From positions 1 to 35,833 of the forward strand of contig JADMJV010000095.1 in the NCBI GenBank assembly GCA_018780265.1: a stretch of 35,833 nucleotides of DNA, read 5' to 3'. The DNA comes from a bacterium (GTDB lineage: Bacteria; Vulcanimicrobiota; Xenobia; Xenobiales; JADMJV01). The notes under the pieces are model-generated. The model was not told the DNA's origin. It ran no database searches and saw only the letters and a program-made list of their open reading frames with translations. This document shows, piece after piece, positions 1 through 7,736 of the stretch. The translations under genes and the position numbers were made by a program. How positions within the stretch are numbered: the stretch's first letter is position 1; each line of letters begins with the position of its first letter.

Positions 1-47
1 TAAAGAAAGTGGTCCCCGCCAACCCCTATGTGTCGGAGGGGGGCTGA
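1..47 (+). CDS. C-terminal tail of an upstream gene (partial)
   Basis: The frame beginning at base 3 is open from the window edge and reads KKVVPANPYVSEGG before a TGA at 45-47. It would be the last residues of a gene whose body lies outside the window, converging on the minus-strand gene that ends at 78. Fourteen residues are too few to assign a family, and the open frame could be chance. Confidence 0.3.
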   Translation, partial: KKVVPANPYVSEGG

Positions 48-77
48 ACGGTTACAATTATTCTGAAGGTCCCGTAC

Positions 78-740
78 CTAGACGGACAGTCCCAGGAACT
101 CTTTCAAGCGGTGAAGCGAGAGCACCATTTTGTGTTGGGCTTCGGTCGGGCTTCCTGGTTGGGTGCGCAGTTGACTCAGGGCCCTTTGGAAATCGCGAAA
201 AGTTCCATCCATATGGGCGCGTAGTGCCCACTCCCCCCATGCCAGGGTCTCTACCCATTCTTCGTGGGCGATTTCCTTCAGGCTGGCTTTGGCTGCTTCG
301 GCCACCAGTTGGGCCCACAGGTTGGTGGTGCGCTCGCGCTCGCAGCCTGGCGCATCGGTCTGCAAGATCTCCAGCAGGGCCAGATATTCTTGTTCGCCCT
401 TTTCCAGCAGCAGGCGGCCCATTCTCAGTGGGGCCCGGTCTTCTCCCACCCGATAAAGCAGCAGTTCGTCCAATCCATACTGTAACAAGTTGAAAGTGTC
501 GGTGAGGGACTCCATCAATCCATCGCGGTAGTCCTCCAAATCGCGACCACTGAGCAGCGTGTCGGCCAGGCGCCCATAGAGTCGGTTAAAGCGCCCTTGG
601 GCTTTGGCCAGGCGTTCTTTGTATTCATCCAGAGTCAACTGCCCCAGTTGCATCTGATCGGCCAGTTCTAAGAGGGGAGCTACCAGGCCAGGATTGCGAG
701 CCACCCCCGTGACCGGATTGTCTTCTTCGCGCCAGGCCAT
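78..740 (-). CDS. Hypothetical cytoplasmic protein, 220 aa, mostly helical
   Basis: I do not recognise the family. The protein is rich in Leu, Glu, Arg and Ala and has no signal peptide or membrane segment. It looks almost entirely alpha-helical: a charged stretch at about residues 25-65 (LTLDEYKERLAKAQGRFNRL) suggests helical bundle or coiled-coil packing. Its ATG lies 6 nt downstream of the stop of the small membrane-protein gene 747-1049, so the two are probably one transcription unit read leftwards. No catalytic motif is visible. The reading frame is well supported by length, composition and the operon-like spacing; the function is unknown. Confidence 0.75.
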   Translation of the reverse strand: MAWREEDNPVTGVARNPGLVAPLLELADQMQLGQLTLDEYKERLAKAQGRFNRLYGRLADTLLSGRDLEDYRDGLMESLTDTFNLLQYGLDELLLYRVGEDRAPLRMGRLLLEKGEQEYLALLEILQTDAPGCERERTTNLWAQLVAEAAKASLKEIAHEEWVETLAWGEWALRAHMDGTFRDFQRALSQLRTQPGSPTEAQHKMVLSLHRLKEFLGLSV

Positions 741-746
741 TACCGA

Positions 747-1049
747 CTAGCGGCCGCAGAGCACGTTCAGGTCATCAGCCCCAAGTGGGAGGCCCTGGAG
801 GGCACGCATAAACTTGCCGCTTCGCCCATGCAGGTAGTTGGCAACCCAGAGTATGGCGCCCGCCAGCACCGTGGACAGTGCCTTCAGGGCCAGTGGGCAC
901 GGGCAATAACAGACCAGGCAAATCAAAGCGGCCCACAGTAATAGAGCGGACACCCGCGACCCATCTGAAGGTTGGGTCGAGTTTTTGCCCCGCCCCTTTT
1001 CGTAGGCCAGCTTGTGGGTGTAGTAAGTGTATACATTAACGGTTGCCAT
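747..1049 (-). CDS. Small hypothetical membrane protein, 100 aa
   Basis: Unrecognised small protein. A hydrophilic N-terminal 30 residues is followed by hydrophobic stretches at about residues 34-50 and 54-70, consistent with a two-helix membrane hairpin. The first helix carries a cysteine-rich run (CLVCYCPCP) at about residues 44-52. A soluble tail of about 25 residues follows. It precedes the 220-aa hypothetical gene by 6 nt on the same strand and is divergent from the gene at 1163. No clear Shine-Dalgarno is seen before the ATG. Alternative: a chance open frame, though the hydrophobic pattern and tight spacing argue for a real gene. Confidence 0.6.
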   Translation of the reverse strand: MATVNVYTYYTHKLAYEKGRGKNSTQPSDGSRVSALLLWAALICLVCYCPCPLALKALSTVLAGAILWVANYLHGRSGKFMRALQGLPLGADDLNVLCGR

Positions 1050-1079
1050 GAACGCAGACTACAGGGTTGCCCTGAAAGG

Positions 1080-1114
1080 GGGCTGAAAGCTTACATTCAA
1101 GCATTTTTCAGCCC
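1080..1114. repeat. Inverted repeat in the divergent intergenic region
   Basis: GGGCTGAAA at 1080-1088 is complementary to TTTCAGCCC at 1106-1114. Just inside, GCTT (1089-1092) can pair with AAGC (1099-1102), giving an interrupted 13-bp hairpin. It lies between the divergent genes at 1049 and 1163, where an operator or a leader hairpin would be expected. No T-run follows on the plus strand that would make it a convincing terminator. Confidence 0.5.
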
Positions 1115-1162
1115 TCTCCGGTAGCCTGTTCCGTAGCAACCAGGGTAGACAGGGAGTATTCA

Positions 1163-1738
1163 ATGTCTGGAGTTTTCAGTAGCGTCGGTCCTATCCATCC
1201 CAATATGATCGGCTTCGATGTGGCGGCCACTCGACTGAAGTCTGCCTCCATCAAATTCGAAAACACCCCCGGCGAGCTGGTCTTAGAAGACAAGTGGTTT
1301 CGCGACAAGGCCACCATGCAGGTGACTTCGGCCAGCCCCAATAGCATCGTCGGCGAACTACGCAAGCTGTCGGGGGCCGCCGGTCTTCCTTTTCATGTCG
1401 AAGATGTCACGATGAGCAAGGCCATCTACAGTCCCGAATCTCTCTTGGACCTGAGAGAGGGCGCGTCACTTGAGGCTATCGCCGAGGAGGGTCGCAGCCT
1501 TCGCGATAAGCCGGCCGTGGAGGCGGGTCAAGAGTTCTATATTGCCAGTCTCTCCGTCCACGTTATGAGTGCCGCCTACACGATGCAAGAACTGGTACGC
1601 ACTCGGGGCAACAACCTTCGCTTCATCGAGGTTGAGGACAAATCTGGCGGCGAATCCGGCTTCTATCAGCGCGCCACCGACAATCCCCACAACATTCTCT
1701 CTACCATATTGCAAGGATCGAGCCGCCCGAAGAAGTAG
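1163..1738 (+). CDS. Hypothetical protein, 191 aa
   Basis: Unrecognised. The start is ATG with a GGGAG Shine-Dalgarno about 7 nt upstream. The protein is soluble, without signal peptide or membrane segment. It begins MSGVFSSVGPIHPNMIGFDVA and has an alternating strand-like N-terminal half followed by a helix-rich half ending in basic residues (RPKK). No catalytic motif was found. It is followed 25 nt later by the endonuclease/exonuclease/phosphatase-fold gene on the same strand, so the two may be co-transcribed. The coding call is firm from length, start signal and composition. Confidence 0.75.
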   Translation: MSGVFSSVGPIHPNMIGFDVAATRLKSASIKFENTPGELVLEDKWFRDKATMQVTSASPNSIVGELRKLSGAAGLPFHVEDVTMSKAIYSPESLLDLREGASLEAIAEEGRSLRDKPAVEAGQEFYIASLSVHVMSAAYTMQELVRTRGNNLRFIEVEDKSGGESGFYQRATDNPHNILSTILQGSSRPKK

Positions 1739-1763
1739 TTTTTGAGTTCGATTGGTCCTGTCG

Positions 1764-2486
1764 ATGCCAACTTTTGTCACCTATAACACGGGCGGTCTGG
1801 TTCCGCGGAGGGAGCAGCAGATCCAATTTCTGGCTCGCAATATTTTGCGGGCCGGTGCCGATGTGGTCTGCCTGCAGGAGGTCGGCCCCGATCTTGACCA
1901 TTTCTTGGGGCACCACCTGCAGGGCCAGTTCGCTTATGTTGCTCGCCCCCCTGGCAATGACCCACGCGACCTGAATGTAGCCATCCTCTCACGCCAACCC
2001 TTTCAACAAGTCCGAAGCCACGCACAGCATCGCTTCGAGTTGCTGGATGGGTCCCGGCTTGGACGTTTTAGCCGGGACTTGTTGCGAGTAGACCTTACCT
2101 TGCAAGGCTGTCACTGGAGCGTCTACACCACTCATCTCAAATCCATGCGGGGAGGACCCAGTGCTCACCGCCAACGCGAAAGCGAGGCGCAGGCCATTGT
2201 TCAATTGCTGGGGCAGCAGGTTTCCGATCACCCCTGGGTTTTGACCGGCGACCTCAATGATGGGCGTGAGTCGGCCGCTTTGCAACGCCTTTTTGGCAGT
2301 CCTTTGCTGTTGTGCAACTCTTTGGACGGGACCTCCCGGACGCTAACCTTTCCCTGCCGCAAATCACGCCAGCAATTCGACTATGTGCTCTTTCCTGCAA
2401 GTATGCGGGCCAGGTTGATCTCCTCCAAGGTTTGGCCGGAGTCGCGCGCCTCCGACCATGCCATGGTCAGCGCCACGTTTGCCTGA
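1764..2486 (+). CDS. Endonuclease/exonuclease/phosphatase (EEP) superfamily protein
   Basis: About 240 aa with the ordered motifs of the DNase I-like EEP fold: an N-terminal YNTGG carrying the metal-site Asn, LQEV with the metal-binding Glu, THLKS, TGDLND with the catalytic Asp/Asn pair, and the C-terminal SDHAMVSA carrying the catalytic Asp-His. All catalytic residues appear intact, so a Mg-dependent phosphodiesterase or phosphomonoesterase is expected. The substrate (DNA, RNA, inositol phosphate or lipid) cannot be told from sequence. No signal peptide is seen, so it probably acts in the cytoplasm. An in-frame TTG at 1752 is an alternative start; the ATG at 1764 puts the first core strand (PTFVTYNTGG) at the N-terminus. 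Neither start has a strong Shine-Dalgarno. Confidence 0.9.
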   Translation: MPTFVTYNTGGLVPRREQQIQFLARNILRAGADVVCLQEVGPDLDHFLGHHLQGQFAYVARPPGNDPRDLNVAILSRQPFQQVRSHAQHRFELLDGSRLGRFSRDLLRVDLTLQGCHWSVYTTHLKSMRGGPSAHRQRESEAQAIVQLLGQQVSDHPWVLTGDLNDGRESAALQRLFGSPLLLCNSLDGTSRTLTFPCRKSRQQFDYVLFPASMRARLISSKVWPESRASDHAMVSATFA

Positions 2487-2583
2487 ATGCGGCGTCATCC
2501 TGAGGGGCTCAACCGGTTGGCGCTTTCCCCCCAGGTATTGGCCGCTGGAAATATTCCTGGAGGCCGTTCAGAAATGTCCAGAG

Positions 2584-2814
2584 ATGGGCTCATCACAGTA
2601 TTATTACCAGCGATTTGGTCTTGGGGACGACTATGGTAAGCTGACAACCTGAAGTTGACTCCTGAGAATGTCCGACAAGCTTGGAAGCAGCACCTGGACT
2701 CCGTGACGGACGACGAGTTCGCTCGGAATATCTCGCGCGGCCCTTCCTGGAGACTCCAAGATGAAATTGGCCGAACTTACCAAGCCGCCTACAGAAGTGT
2801 CGGCAGAGCGTAAA
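2584..2814 (+). pseudogene. Probable frameshifted small gene remnant
   Basis: Two adjacent frames look protein-like and join with a one-base shift near 2640-2652. From ATG 2584 the first reads MGSSQYYYQRFGLGDDYGKL before a TGA at 2650. The other reads NLKLTPENVRQAWKQHL, then a charged helical segment with DDEFARN, and ends at TAA 2812-2814. Joined they give about 75 residues of natural-looking composition. The first frame is open further upstream to 2458, overlapping the end of the EEP gene. This may be a decayed gene, a sequencing error, or a short gene starting at TTG 2655. I do not recognise the family. Confidence 0.4.
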
Positions 2815-3228
2815 ATTCCGTCTTCCCACGGAGAACAGGGGGTCAATAGGCCCCTCAGGAATTCCGGGACAGCGAGCAAGAAGTCTCGCCTGGCTGGGCC
2901 CCGCAAGTCCTCTAAGACTTGTTGGGCGACTTGCCGCCCAGATCAACCAGGTGGTAGTGATGTCCACCTGTTGGAGGTGCCTATACCTTAACAAGGCCAA
3001 AATCTAAGGATACTCCGGGTTTGCTGCTGGTGACCGCACCCATCGAGCCCCAGTCCTGGAGTTCGCTGACTCGCTACGCCGTGAGGCGGGCGGGAGCAGG
3101 GGCTGCGGCCGAGGGCTAGAGGGAAGAATCGCTCTGGTTATGGGCTTGAGCATAGGCGTCGAGGCACTCCTTGAGGGCGTCTGCGAGAGTTGTTGCTTTA
3201 CCTCTGGACAAAACTCGGAAAGCGTCAG
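2815..3228. other. Stretch without a convincing gene
   Basis: There is no open frame with a credible start. Two short fragments have protein-like composition. A plus-strand frame ends at TAG 3117-3119 and includes PGLLLVTAPIEPQSWSSL. A minus-strand frame ends at TAG 3116-3118 and includes LADALKECLDAYAQAHNQ, with only a TTG (3211) as start. Together with the frameshifted locus upstream this looks like a region of gene decay. No terminator-like hairpin with a T-run was noticed. Confidence 0.4.
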
Positions 3229-5976
3229 CTACTGAGCCTGGCGCACGAGGTCGAGAAGTCGAGAAAATTTCCCATAGGTGGTATTGAAGGACACCGTGGG
3301 AGCGGTCAGGGAGATGGTGATGTCCAGGCGTCCGTCTGCGTTGACATCGCGGAGCACGACATCCGATGGGGCATTGCTGCTGGAAAGCTGGATTACTTGC
3401 TGAGGCAAGAAACCTTGGGCGCTACCCGGGTGGATGGACACACTGGCATCGGAGTCGGTAGCGTAAGTCTGCTGACTTTTGCTTTGAACCGTGACCAGGT
3501 CGGCCCGGCCGTCGCCGGTAATGTCCCCCAGCGCGGTGGCGCTGACGCGAAAACCGGTAGTTCCGTAGTAAGCACGGCCCAAACCGCCGCTGCCGTCGCC
3601 ATACGCGACGGCATAGAAACGGTTGCCCAGGCCTTTGCTATACATGTATGTGACATCGAGATTGCTATCCCCATCAATGTCAGCCAGACCCAAGTGATCT
3701 CCGCCGGAACGCACCAGCTCGGGGCTGGCGAGCAACGGGCGGGCGGCGAAGCCTCCGTTTCCTTCTCCCAAAAAGACTTGCAGCCCGTCGGGTCGGCCCA
3801 CCACCAAATCGACACGCTGATCCTTATTGAGGTCGCCGCAGGCGATCTGGCCGGCCTCGATGCCCAGTTCCGTGGGCGCCAGCAGTCGATCAAGAACACC
3901 CGTCTGGGACAGCCGAATGCGGAGCTGCTGACCCGTGACCAGGGCGGCGTCCGAGAGCCCGTTGCCGTCGAAGTCGGCCACCACCGCATCAGCGATGCCC
4001 TGCGGGGCGTCGCTAAATTCCGTATAGAGATAATACGGCGGGGGCGGGAAAGTCACGGGCGCCGTGTTCCTGATCGCCACTCCATAGTCAGCGCCGTCGG
4101 AAGGCACCCGCCTGCCGGCGAAGAAAATTTGCTTGACCGGGCTGTTGACAAACTTTCCGCCCGCCAGGGCTCGCAAGCGGGTGCTGGGATTGACGATCTG
4201 GGGATTTAGAGTAAAGATGACGGGCTCATAGTCGGCGCCTATCAACCCGTAGGAAGAGTCTTCGATCAGTGTGCCTACCGCTCCGGAGCCATTCCAACTG
4301 GCAAAGGTCAATCCGAGTGGCTGATTGACGACCGCCACGGTTTCTTCATAAGGTTGCTGAAAATAGTCTCCCTGGCGATATCCGAAGTTTACGCTGGGAC
4401 CATAGCTGAACCGGGCCGGTAAATTGTATTGGGGCAGATTTGGGAGCGGTGGGACCAGTGCGCCCAGAAAGTCCACACCGGCTCTTAACGCGGTCAAGAG
4501 GCGTTGAGCGTCCAACTCAGTGGAAGTGCCGCTTTTGATGAACAGGTTCACGTCGGCGCGATCCGTTTGCCGGGTCCCGTCGGACATCCCGGTGAGTGTC
4601 CCCAACTGCAGGGAGCCTCCCACTTCCAAAAGGAGACTCTGGACGGGAGTGACCAGGGCCGCGAGGGGCACGGGTTCCACTACAGTAATGGGGGCCTGGG
4701 CGCTCAGGTCTTGGAACTGAGCCTTGACTTGAGTGGTCCCGGGGCGGACGCCTTCGATCTCATTGGGAGCACCGGGAAAGAACGGTGGAGGCTGCAAGGC
4801 AAATTGAGAGTACAGGGGAGGCAGCAGTGAAAGCCCATGAAATGCGCCCCCCGTCTTGGCGATGGTGAGATCGTCGGTGGACAGCGTGGCCGTCTCGGTG
4901 ACGTCCACTACTGTGCCGTTGGCGTAACTGGCGGTAACGCGATAGCCCGCCACCAGGCCTTTAGGCAAGTCCAACTGAGGAGGACTGATAACCAGGTTCG
5001 TCAAGGTTTCGTTGACGGCCACGGTGAAGTTTGTGCTTCCAGTTATGCCCTGAGTTGAGGCCTGGATCCGGCATTGACCAGGACTTAACGCGTGGGCCAG
5101 ACCCTGGTTGGAAATCGTGGCGATGCCGGGCTCATTGCAATTCCAACTGAGGCCGGAGAGAACTTCTACAGTATTGTCGGAGAATTGCCCCAGAGCGCGA
5201 AAGGCCAGTTGTCCGCCCTCCAGCACGGTAGCATTGGCGGGCTCCAGTTGGATGTTCTGCAATTGGGGCGGAGCAACCCGGACAGTGGCCTGAGCACTCA
5301 AACTTCCGACCGTAGAAGTTACCGTGCAAGTGCCGACTCCCCGGGCCACAAGCTCGTGCCCTACCACCTCGGCCACGCTGGTGTTGGTGCTGCTCCATTG
5401 AGCGGAATCGGTCAGGTCCGCAGTGGTATTGTCGGCGTAGCTACCCTCCACTTGCAGGGGCTGGCTTTCACCTCTGCGCAGATCTAGATCATCGGGAACC
5501 ACGTGAATCTGCTGCAACGCGTAAGTTACGTCACTAAAAGTAGGGTCTTCCACCAGGGTGTCGCTACCGCTGGAGACGACCACCGGCTGGGTCCCCCGCC
5601 CGCGCACGACTGAGCCTTGTAGATAATCGATCTCGAGGGTCCGCACCGACACAGGTACTCCTTCCAGAGCGATTACGGCGACCTTGGCCCGCAAAACCGG
5701 GCCATAGACCACCGTACCCTGACTATCCAATCCCCGAAAAATCATCTGGTCGATGGTAGCCGGTATGGCACGGGCCAAAATGCTGGTGATGAGGATGCGC
5801 CCGACCGAAGCGGCCAGCGGTCCGGAATTGGATTGCGATCCGGAATTGATGCCTGTGGGTGCCGACGAAGTGGACGAGGCCGAAGTTCCTCCTCCACCGC
5901 AACCATTGAGGATCGCCAAAAGAGTAATGCTAAAAAGAATGGAAGAACTGGCTTTAGTCATTGCCAAAAATTTCAC
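3229..5976 (-). CDS. Large surface lipoprotein with Ig-like (BIG2-type) and FG-GAP/VCBS repeats
   Basis: 915 aa from a GTG at 5976, chosen because GGAGG lies 4 nt upstream; an ATG at 5961 has no such signal. Residues 5-26 form a lipoprotein signal with lipobox LNGC (Cys26), so the protein should be lipid-anchored and exported. A Ser/Gly/Thr-rich tether follows. Three bacterial Ig-like domains lie at about 157-234, 240-320 and 325-433, each ending in a strand like CTVTSTVGSL. A partial fourth starts near 437. Residues about 663-892 hold five FG-GAP/VCBS-type repeats with Asp-rich Ca-binding loops (DFDGNGLSD, DLNKDQRVD, DIDGDSNLD, DITGDGRAD, DVNADGRLD), as in integrin-like propellers. The likely role is surface adhesion or structure. 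No enzymatic motif was found. Confidence 0.9.
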   Translation of the reverse strand: MKFLAMTKASSSILFSITLLAILNGCGGGGTSASSTSSAPTGINSGSQSNSGPLAASVGRILITSILARAIPATIDQMIFRGLDSQGTVVYGPVLRAKVAVIALEGVPVSVRTLEIDYLQGSVVRGRGTQPVVVSSGSDTLVEDPTFSDVTYALQQIHVVPDDLDLRRGESQPLQVEGSYADNTTADLTDSAQWSSTNTSVAEVVGHELVARGVGTCTVTSTVGSLSAQATVRVAPPQLQNIQLEPANATVLEGGQLAFRALGQFSDNTVEVLSGLSWNCNEPGIATISNQGLAHALSPGQCRIQASTQGITGSTNFTVAVNETLTNLVISPPQLDLPKGLVAGYRVTASYANGTVVDVTETATLSTDDLTIAKTGGAFHGLSLLPPLYSQFALQPPPFFPGAPNEIEGVRPGTTQVKAQFQDLSAQAPITVVEPVPLAALVTPVQSLLLEVGGSLQLGTLTGMSDGTRQTDRADVNLFIKSGTSTELDAQRLLTALRAGVDFLGALVPPLPNLPQYNLPARFSYGPSVNFGYRQGDYFQQPYEETVAVVNQPLGLTFASWNGSGAVGTLIEDSSYGLIGADYEPVIFTLNPQIVNPSTRLRALAGGKFVNSPVKQIFFAGRRVPSDGADYGVAIRNTAPVTFPPPPYYLYTEFSDAPQGIADAVVADFDGNGLSDAALVTGQQLRIRLSQTGVLDRLLAPTELGIEAGQIACGDLNKDQRVDLVVGRPDGLQVFLGEGNGGFAARPLLASPELVRSGGDHLGLADIDGDSNLDVTYMYSKGLGNRFYAVAYGDGSGGLGRAYYGTTGFRVSATALGDITGDGRADLVTVQSKSQQTYATDSDASVSIHPGSAQGFLPQQVIQLSSSNAPSDVVLRDVNADGRLDITISLTAPTVSFNTTYGKFSRLLDLVRQAQ

Positions 5977-6080
5977 AATGCCTCCGCGATGTCCTTTGTA
6001 CGGTGGGTTTCTGGTCACGTCCTTGAAATGAGCTTTCTACGAAGTAGGGAAGAGGCGCCTGAGGAGCAGGAAATCGTTAG

Positions 6081-6347
6081 TCAGCCTCGATAAACAGGTT
6101 TGCCTCCAGAGCCCATGAAGTGAGGCTGCGCTCCCTGGCCACCATCGACACCACCGCTAACAGAATCGGCCCCGAGGCTGGAGTCGCGAATGGAATCGAT
6201 CAGCGCACGCGAAAACGGGCGGCTCACGCGAACATTTCGGGGAGCCGCGAAGAAGCTTTGAGGTGACGTCGTGGTAATCTGGATCGTCGCCTCCTGGGTG
6301 ACCTTCCCGACCTACTGAGAAATGGTCAGTATCGCAGCATCAGACAC
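6081..6347 (-). pseudogene. Small gene interrupted by an in-frame TAG, or short gene starting at GTG 6227
   Basis: The frame ending at TGA 6081-6083 is open upstream to a TAG at 6312-6314. It includes ATIQITTTSPQSFFAAPRN, then a Ser/Arg-rich helix (PFSRALIDSIRDSSLGAD) and a Gly-rich end (GSGGKPVYRG). The only standard start inside this open part is GTG 6227, which would give 48 aa. Upstream of the TAG the same frame continues MSDAAILTISQ from a GTG at 6347, as if the gene once started there. It lies between the protease gene (ends 6370) and the lipoprotein gene (starts 5976) on the same strand. Either it is a nonsense-mutated gene or the true start is non-standard. I do not recognise the family. 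Confidence 0.4.
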
Positions 6348-6369
6348 AGAAGCGAGTGCTGAGGCTGAC

Positions 6370-7566
6370 TCATCGGCCTTCGAGTTCTTCTTTCAGCCAG
6401 GTGGGCGGCAAGTTGGCGGGCGAGCCCGTCGGCACGATGTGGTGCACCGCCCGTGGCCACTGGGTTTTCTCATCAAAGCTCAGAACCGGGCCAGATTGGG
6501 CGCTCTCGATAGGCATCAGCACGCTCAGAGACTCGCCCCGCTCGGCCAGAACCGCTTGGGCGTGAGCCTCGTTGACCTGGCGAACGGCTTGTTCCAACCG
6601 CGGGTGAGCCTCCATCAGGGCCCTGTCACCGAGTAGATTCTGGCACAGGGAAAGGATGGATACGGGGTCGCTTGGGCGGGTCTGTTCCAGCCAGTCTTGC
6701 AGCTCTTCGGCGGAATTTTTCGGGTGAAGCTTAATGGAATAAGCCATATTGTCGAGGCCGTCCAGGTAGGTTGGAGAGGGGAGCGAGCGGCGACTTTGTT
6801 GGGATACTTCCCGCACCCGACGTCCCGCCTCCGCATCCAGACCCAATAGCGCCTGAGATAACTCTGCGAAGGCCAGCTCAAGGGGCCCTGTCTGGTCAAG
6901 CCGGATGGCCGACATCGAGCCGAAGGTGTCCAGTTGTCTGGGGCCGGTATCGTTAACCAGACGGCTCGCCAGTTCGGGGCCAGCGGCGCTATTGGCCGCG
7001 GCTTCCAGCATCGCCTTGGGGTCGAAACCGGCGCTGCCGATTCGGTCCATCGATCCAACCGCCACCTCGGCCGTAGACTGAATTTCGCTGGCCACCTCCA
7101 CGGCCTGCATTCGACAGGCGTCGAAGAAAATCAGGTCCAACCTTTTGCCTCCGTTGGCGTCGCGTCCGACTTCCAGGGCCTGGCGCAACTGGGCCAGGCT
7201 GATCAGCCCGCCACTACGCTCGTCCTCAATCAGTCCTTCGGCGCCGCGCCCGTGCGAACTTAGCACGACCATATAGTGCCGGGCAGGATAGCTGCTAATG
7301 CCCATTTTGAGGAATTGGGCCAGTTGGGCCGGATTGGCCGAATCCGCCTCGGTTGTCACTTCCCCCAGGGGGGTCAGGCCCCGCTCATCGATCTGGTAGT
7401 CGCGCCTCTGCCCCGTCCGGTCAAACTGGCGCACGACCACATCCACGTTGGCCGGGTGGGGCCCCCGGGCCAGTTCACGCAGATTGGCCTGGAGACTGGG
7501 GTCAAGGTTGTTGACACCGCCTTGATACACCAGCACCGTCCAGTCTTTCCGGTTGATTGCGTCCAT
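6370..7566 (-). CDS. Clostripain-like (C11 family) cysteine protease
   Basis: 398 aa from ATG 7566, which starts just before the conserved first strand (KDWTVLVYQGG). The catalytic dyad is visible: His105 in VVLSSHGRG and Cys151 in FFDACRM, each at the end of a hydrophobic strand as in C11/caspase-fold peptidases. The remaining 240 residues are helical and include the conserved-type segment NMAYSIKLH. No signal peptide is apparent from this start, so export is uncertain; a longer frame to 7698 would overlap the divergent gene's upstream region. C11 enzymes usually cleave after Arg or Lys and often self-process, but that is not shown here. It faces a peptidoglycan-binding protein gene across a divergent intergenic region. 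Confidence 0.88.
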   Translation of the reverse strand: MDAINRKDWTVLVYQGGVNNLDPSLQANLRELARGPHPANVDVVVRQFDRTGQRRDYQIDERGLTPLGEVTTEADSANPAQLAQFLKMGISSYPARHYMVVLSSHGRGAEGLIEDERSGGLISLAQLRQALEVGRDANGGKRLDLIFFDACRMQAVEVASEIQSTAEVAVGSMDRIGSAGFDPKAMLEAAANSAAGPELASRLVNDTGPRQLDTFGSMSAIRLDQTGPLELAFAELSQALLGLDAEAGRRVREVSQQSRRSLPSPTYLDGLDNMAYSIKLHPKNSAEELQDWLEQTRPSDPVSILSLCQNLLGDRALMEAHPRLEQAVRQVNEAHAQAVLAERGESLSVLMPIESAQSGPVLSFDEKTQWPRAVHHIVPTGSPANLPPTWLKEELEGR

Positions 7567-7736
7567 ACTGTCCCAGGATATCTGCGAGCTCGCAAAAATT
7601 TCTGATTTTTGACTCGCGGTGAGTCGAAATGGCAACAAGTTGGAAATGTCTGTTACTATTTGGTAAAAATTTCGCCCTGGGTGCATTCGTCGCTGCATGC
7701 CAAACTGGAGGCATCAGCAGCCACCTGGAGGCCCCG

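Noticed and set aside
3116..3211. A short minus-strand frame containing LADALKECLDAYAQAHNQ, with TTG start
   Set aside because: Natural-looking but only 31 residues, no start signal, adjacent to the lipoprotein end; kept as possible decay remnant only.
3190..4209. A 339-codon plus-strand frame opposite the lipoprotein gene
   Set aside because: It lies entirely antisense to the FG-GAP and Ig-like coding sequence, has no matching motifs or start signal, and its composition reflects the complementary codons.
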